Assembly: GCA_037954235.1 (NCBI GenBank) | Contig: JBBMOA010000003.1 | Location: 13,630,723 to 13,694,722, forward strand | Direction of reading: 5' to 3' | Length of the DNA stretch: 64,000 bases | Origin: Aulostomus chinensis | Taxonomy: Eukaryota; Chordata; Actinopteri; Syngnathiformes; Aulostomidae | Part shown: piece by piece, positions 26,541-39,765 of the stretch | Position numbering within the stretch: position 1 is the stretch's first letter | Layout: each line of letters begins with the position of its first letter | Program-made: the position numbers and the translations under genes | Notes under the pieces: model-generated | What the model saw: only the letters and a program-made list of their open reading frames with translations | The model's database searches: none | What the model was told of the DNA's origin: nothing

Positions 26541-26570
26541 GGGGGGGTTGGGGGTGGGGGGGGTGGGGGG
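26541..26570 (+). other. G-quadruplex-capable G tract
   Basis: Four G runs of 7, 5, 8 and 6 bases separated by TT, T and T satisfy the canonical quadruplex pattern on the + strand. Confidence 0.8.
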
Positions 26571-27788
26571 TTCTGAGTTAATGATGTGTTTCCATCTTAA
26601 TTAATGCTGTGGTCCAGTCTGGTTAAAGCTTACAGACACATGCAGATGTGGAGAGTGACACACATCCATGTGGAGGGTGGCAGTCTGACATGACATAAAA
26701 TGATGGAGAGAGGAATTAATTTGCTGAGATGTAGAGGAATTACTGACTAGGGCTGAAACATCAGACAGTGAAAGCATGACCATGGGAATATCAGTAATGC
26801 AGTAATCTGGCATTTTGATGGCACAATAATTATAAAGAAAATGAATATGTGCCTTTCTAATCCTGCTTGTGTGCCTTTAGTGAGTTCTTGTCTAATATGT
26901 GTCTGAGAGGGTGGGGGAGTTGTTAAGGTCTTGAGTTCTTGCCTGTAAATGTCATGTTTGGTCGAAGATTTCCTTTTTTGCCTTCTAATTGGTGTCGGGG
27001 GATTTGGGTTTTTAAAAGGGAGGGGATGGGGTGGGGGGAGTGAGGAAAGCAGGGGGAAAATAAGCCCACAGAAATGCCAAGTTGCACTGAAACCAAACTG
27101 GATTTTAATGGTTCCCTACTCCAGGAGAGCAGAGCTCGGGTCATTAAGATGGGAAAATGGGGTTGCGCTAGTATAATAATCCCCACGTTTTTATTTGACA
27201 ACCAAAGAAAATATTGTGTCAACACACACTTAGGTGTGATCATAAACTACATTCACTGTTCAGAACTGTGAAGGGGTCGCAACCCTGGGTTGTGACGACT
27301 CAGATCTGGAGATTAAACCTTGAGGCAGGTTTTCACTAAAAACATCTTAATTTAACATTTTTAGGTCAAATAAAATACCAACGAAGAGACTCAGCTGGAG
27401 CTTCAAAGGACATATGTTGTCATCTTTGATGCTTATGGATCTAAAACACTTTATATTTCATTTGAAACCACCCTCCGGCCGTCTCCTCTCCCCCCGGTCT
27501 AGGTCTCGACAGTGAGTGGGTTACTCTACTGTTTACAATATTTCAAATTCCCTCTCAAGTGTTTGGCTTGGCAGGTTGTCCGGCCTTTTCCCTAGCAATT
27601 ACAGGCTTGCAGGGTTTCTCAAATGGGGCTTTTGAAGAAATAACACTTTTCTCCCCAAGCTCAAGGGAAAAAACGGAGACATTTGGCCAGCAGCTCATAT
27701 AGTCAATCACACAGACCCAGCTCAAGCTCTGTCTGACGCACTTGGCTGCTAAAATATCCTCATACCTTGTGTGCGTGGAGGCATAGAG

Positions 27789-27789
<1 letters not shown>

Positions 27790-27826
<37 letters not shown>

Positions 27827-27828
27827 GC
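27790..27828. repeat. (CG)n/(CA)n tract
   Basis: A CGCGCG lead followed by about 14 CA units. Confidence 0.94.
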
Positions 27829-28044
27829 AGTTTTCAGTGCTCAGTCAGAACTTCACTGGGATTTTACCATAATGGTTCATGAAGATTTGATGTAATGCAA
27901 AATATCCAAGCAATATTAGTTAGCAAATATTACAGGAATAATACAAACTAATATGTGGCCTTAATTAGTAACTGTGCAAGAGCATTTGGTGCCTTTCACT
28001 GTTTCTAGCTAGCTTGCTACACTGAGGCTACATCAGTGCTCTCT

Positions 28045-28285
28045 TTCCCCCCAACCACTCAAAGCAGAAGGCCGTCCCCATTGAGCCTGGATCTGCTCCA
28101 CGTTCCTGCCTGTTAAAAGGAAGGTTTTCGTGGCCGCTGTTGCAGGAAGTGATTGCAGCTGGAGAATTGTTGGGTGTAGATTCATTGAAGGAGTGAGGTG
28201 CTGGACCTGCTCTACTTGTAAAGTGTCATGAGATAACACTTGATATGATTTGGCGCTATATAAATAAAACTGACTTGACTTGACA
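28045..28285 (+). mobile_element. Teleost retroposon 3'-end fragment
   Basis: The segment resembles an abundant fish repeat that I recognise from memory. It has the order ctcaaagcagaaggccg, then cctggatctgctc, ttaaaaggaaggttttc, ggattgttggg-like sequence, gacctgctctacttgtaaag and gcgctatataaataaaac. It ends in short tactt/gacttgac tail units. Such tails mark the 3' ends of non-LTR LINEs or the SINEs that use them. No coding capacity or clear target-site duplication was seen, and the subfamily is uncertain. Confidence 0.65.
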
Positions 28286-29399
28286 TCCATTATATTAAAT
28301 TGCACCTAACATCCAGAATTTTTAAAGCCTGAAAAACGTAAACCTTTAAAAATGATTCTGTGCCCGTATAAGTTTAAAAACTGTGGGACTGCTGTGTTGT
28401 GTGGAGGCAAAACCGCAGACCTCTGAACACAAGCACACGCTCACTGTAGTGGACATGTCCCTTCACTCTTTCCTGGAAAAAAAAAAATCAGCATTTATTA
28501 TGAGAAGTTTCTTTTGCTTGATTAAGAAATTACAGGGGATGCTGAACTTGTTGTCTTTGCTAGCAGCAGTTTATTGGTATTGCGGTTCAAGAGAAATGGC
28601 GGGAAAACCTCTGACAGTGCTAAGCACAACACATTGGGAAATTTGTGGATGAAACCTGATAATTTAACTTATTTAAATGAAAAGAGAAGACTGGAGAAAC
28701 ACTACAACTTGTTAAAAACAAAGAAAAATCCTTTCAGTTTTCATCTAATGAGTCTGTAAGGGTATCAAAGTCTTTCTTCTTCTAGATCACATTACAACAT
28801 TAGCATCTTCTTGATCACACACACGTTTTGTGATTTATTTCCATTCAAATGTGTATCTTTCCCATTGCCGTAGCTTCCTCCAGGGATCCTAATCCTGATG
28901 AGACATTTCCTAAATTTTGAAAAGGAAACTCCACGACACAGTGAAAATAATGCATCTTATACTGTAAGCCTTTAGTTGTACTTGCACTTCATACATTGTT
29001 TATCGCTCAAATAGCTAGCCTCGTGAAAGTTCCCACTGAATGCCAATATGTCTTTGTCTCTTCATTTCTTAACTCCGTCCATTTGACTCCACCATAACAT
29101 CATCATTACCCATCAAAGATCATATCCTGTAATGCTCAGACTGCGATGCCCCTCAAGGTGACTGCCTATGGCCTGATCTAAATGACAATAATACCAATAT
29201 TATATGCAAAATATTTCATGTTAATTGTAGGTACAAATGTTGAACTTTGCTATGTTGTTCACAGAATTAAAATAATTCATCTGACCAGATACGAGTATTT
29301 CCAACGTCATCGTTTTGTTGGATCGCAGTGTTGCTTTGTACAAACTTGACTTCTCCTCTCCTGTTTCAAGAGAGTACAATTGAGAGAAAACGGAGAAAG

Positions 29400-29440
29400 A
29401 GGAGGAGGAGGAGGAGGAGGAGGAGGAGGAGGAGGAGGAG
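29400..29440. repeat. (GGA)n triplet repeat
   Basis: About 13 GGA units. The antisense poly-Pro and poly-Leu frames are artefacts. Confidence 0.95.
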
Positions 29441-30429
29441 ATGAGGGCTCAGAGATAGATGATGATTGTTTATTTGTCCATAATTGGCCAACATCAGCCA
29501 CTTAAGATACAGCTTTATCTCCATGGATGGAACAAAATGGTCATGTGTAAAGTTGTGAATGCGAGAGAAAGAAAGGAAGCGAGAAGGAAAGAAAGACAGA
29601 AAAGACATTTTGTTTCTGTCCATGTGCTGAAACATTTGAACATTTGAAGCCCTCCATGGGGGGAAACAAGGACGTAAGCCATTGCCGCGTCCCATTCTGG
29701 TAATTACAACAAATGTAATTGCACAATTGCTCTGCTAAATTTTTTTCTGTGAAGATTATGATGCCGAGTTCAGATGAAAGGCACAATAACATCAACATAG
29801 TTGGCCTTGCATTGTCAGGGGGCGGCAAGAGAGGTGGGGGGTGGGTTAAAGGAGGAGCAGGAGTAAAAGGGGGGTCTTGAGTTCCTTACCCTGAGGCTAA
29901 GAATCTCCCCTCCCTCTGCTCCTCCACCTCCCTGCGCCCTTCCACCCACACAAGGGAGTTAAAAATCCCATTTACTCTGACTGGAGCCAGGAGTTGGCTT
30001 GAAAAGGCCGGGGACAAAAAGCGATTTTCCACGGAACAAAACCATTACAATGGTCCCGCTTTGATCTAGGCCTCCCCCTCCACTCCTACCAGTGCCAATT
30101 GAACTTTGTCACCATGCAACTGTCATCTGCGAAGGGAAAGCCCTTATACTCTGAATGAAGCGGTCCACAGCAATTTACTCCAGACAGCGCTTTGAAGTGT
30201 CAGGGAGAAGTCCAGCTCCTAGTCTGCACTTTTTGGACCGCAGAATCTCCTCCTCTCTCTTCCCTTTTCTTTCTTTCTTTCTTTCTCTTGCCAATTTCAA
30301 ATGTCCAGCGTGGACAGTGTGGACAGTCCAGTAAGGCAGGGAAAGAAGAGAGAGAACATTAAACATCCAGCACCTTTGCTTTCTCCCTCGTTCCCTCCCT
30401 CCTTCCCGTCTAAGTAACAGAGGCATGCA

Positions 30430-30620
30430 GCGCTGGCATGTGGATAATCAGCCGTGGGGCCCCTGCGACATCAAAAGCTTGGAGAGCCCCTAAGAATACA
30501 AATGTGAGGCCTAATGGTACACTTCATTAATGTCCTCCCCATCAAAGGCCACTTTACTGACTTGGGAGATTGACTAATTTACACATTGTGGGAAATTGCT
30601 CCCAGCCATGCGTAAAACTG
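30430..30620. promoter_or_regulatory. Candidate conserved non-coding element
   Basis: Repeat-free, with TAAT and GATTA-type cores (ggataatcag, ggcctaatgg, cattaatgtcc, gactaatttac) and balanced composition. No coding character is seen. Judged by appearance only. Confidence 0.3.
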
Positions 30621-31434
30621 CCAAGCATTTATATAGAGAGAGTCAGAGAGAGAGAGGAGGGAGGAGGTAAGTGGAAGGGACAGCCTCTGTTCTCTTCTGG
30701 AGAGCTTTCTTAAACTGTTGGAAGTGGCTGAAGGCCAAGCCACATTATCACACATAGGAACACCGGGGAGCGTACGCCTTTGTGTCTCATATGGATTATT
30801 ACTCCAGGCATTTTTGTGCTCTATCACTTCCCTCATCTGTTTCTCTTTCTCCTCCTCCCGCCCTTCTTTTACCATCTTTGCTTTTAAAGGCCCAACATTT
30901 TGAGTGACATGCTGCTTTGCTTTTCGACAGTCAGATGACAAGATTGGTATCAAAATCTGGGCTCTCAGACAGTTTTGGTGCCGCAGCCACAGTTGGACCT
31001 GTGGGTCTCATGTATCAACAGGCTCAAATCTATTTTCCCATTCAGAAACATTCGGAAAGTAACGGTGATTAATTCCATTTCCTGCACATTGTGAACACTG
31101 TAGAGTGACTTGGGTTTTTTTTTTGTTTTTTAAAGCTGAATTAGTTTTAAAAAGCTAAGGAAAAAGTCCCCTTTTTTTTAGCACATGAAAGAAACACTTA
31201 CACAACTGAACATTATAAATGCACGGAAAAAAAAAACTTGAATTCCATAAAAAAACCTTGATAAAATCAATTTGCAATTAACACTTGACACAGAAATATA
31301 GTTTTTATTGTGCAGTTTAAGTAATGGTTTTACTTATAAATGGTAACACTACTTTTTTTGTCAATTGCTTGACTTCTACGCACAACAATGTTTTGGCTCA
31401 TATTTGTACAAATGAGGTTTTGTTTTGCACCTAT

Positions 31435-31553
31435 ACTGTCCCTATAAATGTCTGGTAAATATTCAGAGAGGTAGGCTGCTGCAGCCATGGAGTTGCAAAG
31501 CAGGAATGTAGCCCTTGACACTTTGGCCCTTGTCGAGGCATCGCCATCAAATT
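31435..31553. repeat. Unclassified dispersed repeat, copy 2
   Basis: Aligns in order with 7202-7312, as described there. An antisense ORF of 81 residues crosses this copy but is not conserved in copy 1, so coding is doubtful. Confidence 0.6.
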
Positions 31554-32532
31554 CAAAGTGCACAAACATCACCATCTGTTTTGCTCAGTTTTTTTTTGCA
31601 AGACTCAGAAAACTACAAATGAATCCTCTGCGTAGGTTGACATGAATGCGAATAGATGATATAAATGTTTCATTTCAACAACATTTTAAACTGGCAAAAC
31701 GTAGTCCGCTTCCTCTCACTTTAGAGAGCAGTTGTCCTTTAAGTCCCTGTCTTAAGGGACTAAAAACAGTACACGACCACTTGTTTGAAGGCGCTGTGGC
31801 TTATGGTGATCACTCTGTAGAATATTTCAGATCGCTGTTGTCCAGCTCACAACTTCCTAATATATGTTTACTGTTCTGTTTACCGAAAGTTCTGATGACG
31901 CATACACTCAAAGGTAGCAGCTAACAAATAGAATCACAGGTGTATTTGGTTAAAAAGTCAGATATTTCCATGAGGAGCCGGTGGCTGCAAAAACAGGGCT
32001 AAAAGGAAAATGACAACAATATTCATTCCATCTGTGTGCACTCATTTATTGCTCATGTTACTTCCCAACTGCTGAATGTGTAAACAGGTAAAAGTTTACT
32101 GTGTGAAGTTTTACAAACTACAGTACAAAATGGTGAGCATGTACCAGTGGTAATAACATAGACTGTATCAAAGAGTGGACACTGCCTCCAGGTCAGCAAA
32201 GAGAAGCAAATTCAGAGGCGTCCCTCTGTCCATGTGTGGTTGGCTGAATGAACAGAATGCTGCAGGAATCATTAATGTGCTATCGACCAACCTGGAAGTT
32301 AGAATCACCTTGGTTTCCTCCACCAAAGAACAGCTTAAACATCCGATGGTTGATTACAGTCATTGCCGAAATGGAGCTCTGTGGCTCAGTGTGATAATCC
32401 TCTCAAATGTGCATCACGTGTCTGCTTTTTGCAGCAAAAATGAAATGAGGATCAGTGCAATGAATAGGTGCTATGAACAGACTACACCCTAAACGCATTA
32501 CCTCTACATTAGCAAAACTAGCTCTGCACAAT

Positions 32533-32626
32533 ATCTATCCATTTTCTACCATTTATCCTGTTAAGGGTCGCGGGGGGGGGGGGGGGGGGGGGCTGGAGCT
32601 GAAACAAAACAAAACAAAACAAAACA
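32533..32626 (-). mobile_element. Retroposon 3'-end debris with G21 and (CAAAA)n
   Basis: The segment tccattttctaccatttat followed by cctgttaagggtcgcgg closely matches the start of the insertion at 35040. A 21-base G run (32572-32592) and a (CAAAA)n tract (32602-32626) follow. It is probably the 3' end of a minus-strand retroposon. Confidence 0.6.
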
Positions 32627-34308
32627 CTGACAAGGGACCCAGACATTCGACAAAGGAAACTTATTTCTGGGTTATAGGACTCATTCCAACAGGACTAGAG
32701 AGAAGTTAATGAGAAGGTGACCCTACTTATCACTTGATTTAATACCTTAGTTAACATTTTCTTAGCTGATACGCAATCATTAACAACAGAGCGATCTGCT
32801 GGAGCACAAGAAAAAGTCCTTATATAAAGCAGGCACCATGCAGGAGAAAGTCAGTAATGAAATTAACAGCACCAAGGTAGCACTTACCTGGTACTTCACT
32901 TCATTTCACTGCAGTCTATTACCTAAAAGAATAGTGCAAAGTTACAGCACACTAGTAAACTATAATGCAGCCAAATTGCTTTCAGCAAATCTGCAAACTC
33001 CAAAAAAAAGGTACTATCTCTTTGTTTTACAGTTTACAGTTTAAAGCTTGTTTTTGTTGACACAAAGTGGTGATAAATTGAATTTAAATTTCTCAGCTCA
33101 CCTTCAAAAATCCAGCAAAATCCTGTTAAATCCTTGCCAGAATCCTTGTTAAACAATTGCTTTAAATGTCCAAACTGATTTACGCCCTACAATCCAAGCC
33201 TCTGTCTTTGCACCAACTCGTTTATATGTTTTTCACATCATCCACACACACGCAGACAAACTCATATTACTGTCATCAGCAGTTATTACAAGCTGGAGCC
33301 ACGTGCAAGCCGACATGTTTTACAACCATGTTAGCCATGCTATGGGGACTTAAGTGACTGCATGAGACATTTTTTGCACTCCTACATATATGTCAGCGTG
33401 GGCTTGTACCATATGTGTGTATGTGTGCGCTCGAGGGGCTGGAGGGAGTTAACGCCTGCTTTGGGCCCTGACACCTGCGATACAGAGCGAGTCTTTCAGC
33501 AGGAAAATTATATGGCTTTAATTTGTCTTCTTGAAACAGTGTAGCCGCTGCAGACACTGATGCCAAGTTCCGTTCGACTGTAGCATTGAGGAGAATGTTA
33601 AAAGTGTGTTGAGTGTCTGTATATGTAAGCACAGCCTTGACATAAGTAAATACACCGGCTTGGGTGGAACACCTGTTTATGTTGGAATCTGGGGGAGCTG
33701 ACAGATATTATAAAGAAGTTCTCAATGTTTTCCATGTAGCCAGAAAGTAGCTATGAAACTTTTTCAAGAAGCGGTACTGGCAAAAGTGCTGCGCCACTGG
33801 ACGTGGGTTTGCTGGCAGAGAGGGAGAACCCTAATGTGTCCCTTTCGCAATTTGGACAGTTTTGTGGTTGGCCCAGCCGGCAGTAGTACACACTTCAGTC
33901 ATTGGCTGGTCAACAGAGGCAATTTGAATATCGTGACTAATTCGACCAATTAATCTGTCAAAGGCCTTTTTTCAATGGGCCTTTTTCACAGGGTACTCAT
34001 CCATAATGCTCTCCTCTGTTAGCTCAGGCTTTGACTTTAACTCAATCTATTCACAGTGAAGTGGTGCAATGAGCTAGATCAGAGAGTATGTAAAAGCATA
34101 GCCAGAGGCACTACTGGGCTAAACCACAGATGGGAGGGGGGGCAGGGGGGGGGGCTTTACAAATTGAACAATAAGGTCAGTATAAACAGTTTGAGACACT
34201 CTTAGCTGGCTGCTTTCAAATGAAATGTGGTCAAGTGGAATTATTTACAACATACTGTATAATGAGCAACTCATCATGATTTAATGCTGTGGCTGTTCCT
34301 CCTCTAGC

Positions 34309-34310
<2 letters not shown>

Positions 34311-34381
<71 letters not shown>
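34311..34381. repeat. (GT)n microsatellite
   Basis: About 35 uninterrupted units. Confidence 0.97.
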
Positions 34382-34384
<3 letters not shown>

Positions 34385-35039
34385 ACATACAGTCACATGC
34401 ATCACCTCACTGCTGCTAACTTACCTATAACTTTTTTCCGGGAAAATATAGGTAATTCTGGTTGTTCACTAGTAAGGGGAGGACTGTTTTTTAAAATAAA
34501 ATGAAAGTTTAAATGCTTTGACTCATACCTGCAGGAAAATGTATTTAGATGCGTACCAAATAGTTAAATTGCTGTCTTTGAATGTCACTTTATTGTGGGT
34601 GCTCCCACCTCAAGGCGGATGTTCACACCTTGATTAACTTTTAAAAAAACATGGGAGACATAATGGGTGATTTACACACATTTATTTTTATCTAAATCAG
34701 AAGAAAGCTCACACTGGAGTGTTCAGCCAAGATGCAGGACCACATGTGTTGACTAGGACTATTTACTTCAGGAAGGCACTTCCAGCAGCGTGAGACTGGA
34801 CATTGTTGTGTGGTTGACTGCTGTGTTCGGGTTCTGCTCAGTATTCCATCAGTGTTCCGTTCACACTGGAGGGTTTCAGTTCAATTGGGAAGCATCCATT
34901 CAGGTCAGCAACTTACTAAACTCACATCTGTAAACACAGCAGGATCATTTCTGCAGTACGTTAGTTCAAGTCACACAAAGCTCGAACACAAACTTTTTGG
35001 GGGCAGTTCAACTAACGTCACACCTGTTGCAACATCAGC

Positions 35040-35176
35040 TCTCATCCATCCATCCATTTTCCATACCACTTATCCGTTAAGGGTCATGGGGGGGTTGGGG
35101 GGTAGAGCCTATCCTAGGTGACATTAAGCGAGAGGCAGGTACATGCTGGATGGGTCGTCAGTCCGTCGCAGGGCGT
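35040..35176 (-). mobile_element. Short retroposon insertion with 9-bp target-site duplication
   Basis: A segment of about 137 bp runs from tctcatccatccattttcc to gtccgtcgcagggcgt. It is flanked by aacatcagc at 35031-35039 and at 35177-35185. Read on the - strand it ends in a GGATGGATG tail, a form common to fish non-LTR 3' ends. Its length suggests a severely 5'-truncated LINE or a SINE using a LINE tail. The exact family was not determined. Confidence 0.7.
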
Positions 35177-37937
35177 AACATCAGCGACTTGTTGCTAAAG
35201 AAGAAAGTTGAGCTAAATGTTCTTCCTTTCTTTTAATCTCAGCAAATGCAGTTTAAAAACGCTTTCTTGTAAGAAAGATGGTGACATCTGTTACTGTCAC
35301 TCAAGTGTCCAGCCAGCTAGCCTTTAGCTTCCCTCCCTGGATCCCAGCATCAAATACATGCCAGACTGCATGGAACTCATCGGCTGTGCCGTCATCCAGA
35401 TTCAGGTTCATGCGGGCTGTTACGTTTCTGCTTCTTCCCAACAAACCTGTACCTGCCCGTAACCCTCAAAACATACAAGTAGAATTAATTTGAATTGCTG
35501 TGTAATTAAAATACTCATCTCATCCAACACAAACAAACGTAGCATACTGAGTGTTGTACAAGTAATAATAATGCTGTATAACTGTGGGAAAGTTAACTTG
35601 TGGTTAGTCACACCTGAACATGTGAATTCCTTGATTCAGTTTGTCTGTAAAGCTGTTGTTGTTGCTGTTGTTGTACACCAAACATGGCCGACCAATGGAG
35701 ACCTCAGTCAGCCGTCACTCAGCCTGAAAGACCGAGGGGAGACTTGACATCAATAGACTTGAGTCAGGTCTTGTGAACCTCAAAGGGAGCGCTTGAATTC
35801 ACCTTTTGTCCCTCCCTAAACGAGACGCTGGGGAGACAGCGCCAATCTAGTCCGCAGATCTCAAAGCGAGGGAGAACCACGCTTGGATTTAAGTAATGCG
35901 GCGCTCCTTGTTGAACAAATTCACCATTGTGACTCGTTAGCCTGATACTATCCACATACCTGCTTTTGGGGAATGCATGTGAAAAAGGCGGTTTGGAGTC
36001 TCCTGCCAAGTCGAGGGATGGAGTGGTGAGGAAAGAGGAGGGGCTCGTCTTAATGGGTCACAAATTCACATTGAGAGGAGCCACATCTGCATTTTATCAA
36101 CGTGGCCCAGATAGTGTTACAGGGGACGATTGTCTGCAGATTGGCTATTGGGCCTTTTAAAGTGGTAAATTGTTGAGCAAAAGCAGAGCCGCACACACGG
36201 TACTGCCTGTCGCTCACAGAAGCTGTCAGGAAAACACTACCTAATGAGTTTTAACCATCTCGATATTGCTCATCTACCCAAGGAGCGTTTAATTCCTCCA
36301 TTCCATCACGGCTTTGTGTGTTACATGCACGTAGACACCAGAGAAATGCAGATTCAGACCATTTCAACAGTTCCATCTGTTTTTATTTACAATCTCAAAC
36401 ATCAAAAGCACGAGTGGTAATTTGGCAGAGCGCCGCTATCTGTCCAGACAGGGTCTCTTCCCATGGTTGACCCAGAACATCCTCTGACACATCTTCTCCA
36501 CAGGGAGCTGGGGAACGTGGGGGCCAGCGTGGTCTGACAGTGAAACAAGTCCCGCGAGGCATCCGAGTCCCTGCGGGGACCTCTTGTCTCTCCCCTCTGT
36601 TTCATTACCATCTTCCCCCTCTTTCTCTCCTTTCATCTGCAGTCTATCGCTGGCTCCAAGCTGCTCGCATCCGGGAATATGGTGAATAGGGGTGGGAGAC
36701 TACAAACAGAGTGGGAGCGGATATGGGAAAGGGCAGAGTAAACATTATAAAGAAAGGGGATTTTCATTTCAGTTTTTAAAGCCCCCTTTTGACAATAAAA
36801 AGTTGCTTCAAAAATAGAGCAGACAAATGTTGGCTGTAGGATGAAATACACATCTCAGGTGGTTTTAAACAAAAAAGATTTTTCTTTTATGGAAACTGGA
36901 CTTTGTCATCTTCACAACGTGTAATTACACATGACACACAGTAACAGTTTAGTGGAATAATTGCAGTGCACAAATGGAAAATTCAAAATAAGGGACACAA
37001 CCACAGAAGGTAAAATATGGTTACAAGACCTTTAGCAGAGACATTCCTGGGGTTGATTTCAGGTTTCTGATGATTGTTTATTGCTCATTACAACTTCTAC
37101 ACTTGCATACAAACATTGCCCTTAATCTGGTTTTTATTGGTGCTGTTTGTCTTCTCTCTGGAGCGATTTTGATTGTTCCCTGTATGACAACAACACCCAG
37201 TTAGTGCATAAATCAGTGAGCCACATTGCAGAGTTCAGCAGAATCAGCGGCAAGAGAAAAGGGAAAGTTAATCCATTTGTCTACAAAGCAGCTGCAATAA
37301 AGACGTTCTGACTGAATCTTCTCTGATCTTAATTGAGTTTATGGGAGGGGAAGAGCTATTCCACATCATCATCATCACCTATTTGCCCTCTAATGGTGTT
37401 TATAAAATGGACGGGAATAAACAAAGTAGTGCAGATGGACACGATAACACACACAATTTTCCCTCAGATGTATCGTATGAATGGAGAGTTTTTGTGGAAA
37501 GAGAAACATTCAAAATGTCTTAACTGCCAGTTTTTGGTTGACAAGTTGTGTGTATGTTGCAGAATTCATAAACATTTTTGCTCCAGCAACTCAGCAAAAT
37601 GTTTTTTTTTCTTAAAAGCATTGTGACTTTTGAATGACGCAACCTTTCCTCTTGATATGTTTCAGATACATTTTGTTGACAATAAAAAGGGGAAATGCAC
37701 TGATTTGCTTGCCAGAGATATGAAACCGATTCAGCGGCTTCGTTCGACGAGCATTAGGTAACCCAGGCTAATTTATGACTTTCTCATTTATTGAGGGCAG
37801 CTTTGAAACACATTTTCCCATGACACCCTCTTTGATTTCTCTGACCTCTGACAGACACACACCTTCCCTAAATGCACACATAAATCTACGCTTATACCCA
37901 CATGCTCACCTTTGTTTATGTGCATTTCATCTGCAAT

Positions 37938-37938
<1 letters not shown>

Positions 37939-37998
<60 letters not shown>
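37939..37998. repeat. (CA)n microsatellite
   Basis: About 30 uninterrupted CA units. Confidence 0.97.
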
Positions 37999-38001
<3 letters not shown>

Positions 38002-38395
38002 CTAGGGGCCTTATCGCCAGACTCTCATGCACCCCCAGACTCCACTAATCAAGACAAACTCCAGCCATGCCCCTCACCTCCAAAGCCCACCCTATCATAC
38101 CCTTTTCTCATTCCTGACCCCCCACCCCCCCGGCCCTCTGAGGCCGTCGGGCCGCACAGGGTCCCAGTGTAATTGGTTTAGACATAATTTACTGCCCACT
38201 TGGTAATGTAGCATTTCAGCATCTGATAAAAATCATATCAAGTCACAGCAATGGGCGCAACGGCTTGAAAGGGACTCATTGTAATCATTTAGATACCAGA
38301 GGAGGGTCCTGCTTTCTTTCACTGGCCCCCCTGCGCTCCCCCCCCCCTCGCTCTTTCCCTTTCTCTCTTTTAGTCTCTCCGGTTCTGTTTCTGTC

Positions 38396-38423
38396 TCACA
38401 CACACACACACACACACACACAC
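38396..38423. repeat. (CA)n microsatellite
   Basis: About 14 CA units. Confidence 0.95.
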
Positions 38424-39709
38424 TTACTCACAGAATAAAATATAAACCGATGCATTTTCATGAGCGTATTAAAGTCCCAGTTGGGATTTTCTCACTTCCG
38501 CCTCCACTTTACTTTTTATTGCCAGCCATTTTCAAGGGTCATGCCAAAGCACTGTAATCTTTATTATTCAAAAAACACGGCTGCAGTTTCCCGCTCCCCT
38601 GCTTGATGGTGATGGTGTTGTTGTTTCTACATGTTCATGTGAAACGAGAGCGAGAGAGGAAAAACAGTGGAGCGAAAGAGGACAGACAAAGTGAAGGAAT
38701 GTAGTTCAAACGCGGTGATTTTGGATGGATGTTCAGCATTGTAATTTTCATAATGACTTCAGTTTGGAGCTTTTGCAGGAAGCGCAGCTGTCGGTTCTCT
38801 CGGTACCTTCAGTGAGCCATAAATTGAGCTGATTCTGTTTCCACACCATCACTGCTGAGCTACTGTGGTTTGGAAATGATGGTGTTGGAGTGTAAAAAAG
38901 CAGATGTCATAGAGGAATGTGCTGTTGTTGGGATTTTTAAAAAATAAATGCAAATATTATCGTTGTTTTGTTTTTTTTTTAGCGAAAGCCTAATGACATC
39001 ACAATTTTTCACTTGTGGAAAAGGTTTAATTAGTGTAACAGAATTTTTGTTTGGAATGGAGGAGACAAGTTTGAAAATGTAATTTTTCTTGTATTAATTG
39101 AAAGAGTCAGTCTTTCAATTTAAATGACTACAGTTTGGATTTAATATGATAGCTCCTCTGAACTGCTGAACTGCTGAGAGTTTGCATTCATCCATCTTTC
39201 TGTGTGAGAGCTCTACACATCTGAATCCTGAGATAATCGGTGGGATGTGTAGTGATGTTAACTTTGGGTTCAATTGCATGTGAAAAGACTCCCCCCCTCC
39301 GACCTATGGGAGCAGAAAGGAGGCTTATGAACCAGCTAATCCAATGATAACACATATTACCTCTGGCTTGCAAAATACTGGACAGAAGTGAATACTTTTT
39401 CTTTCTTTTTTTTAAATGTAGAATTCTGCTAAAGACCAATTACATTTACAGATTATAGGAGGATATATACTGTGTGTTCCTTCCTCAAAAGTTCCATAAA
39501 TCAGAAGCAGAAATAAAATAAAGGAAGAATGATAAAGGTTAAACGTCCACCCACCAAAACAAACAGTTAAAAAACATTTGAGGGGGGAAATTAATGGAGC
39601 CTATTATCAGGTCCTGCAGTGGATATAAGCACACAATTTGCCTCGTGTTTTATGAGAGGCACTAAATCTGGGTTTTATCAGTCTGAGGAAAATCCTGATG
39701 TTCTCTTCA

Positions 39710-39713
<4 letters not shown>

Positions 39714-39763
<50 letters not shown>
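39714..39763. repeat. (CT)n microsatellite
   Basis: About 24 CT units followed by CCCAGG. The polypyrimidine tract plus AG mimics a splice acceptor, but no supporting exon was recognised. Confidence 0.96.

Positions 39764-39765
<2 letters not shown>

Larger units (their letters stand above)
19717..28044. other. Gene-free interval
   Basis: No gene can be supported. The interval contains a perfect hairpin at 20341-20379, the CA minisatellite at 21937-22173, (CA)n at 23813-23891, an AT compound repeat at 25102-25270, a G-rich tract at 26541-26570 and an enhancer-like block at 26190-26480. Confidence 0.65.
28286..35030. other. Gene-free interval
   Basis: No gene can be supported. The interval contains a GGA triplet repeat, dispersed-repeat copies at 31435-31553 and near 33052, retroposon debris at 32533-32626, a GT tract at 34311-34381, and enhancer-like blocks near 29640-29830 and 30430-30620. 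Confidence 0.65.

Noticed and set aside
32175..32492. 105-residue + strand ORF
   Set aside because: No motif, splice context or homology could be recognised. The length is within chance expectation for the window.
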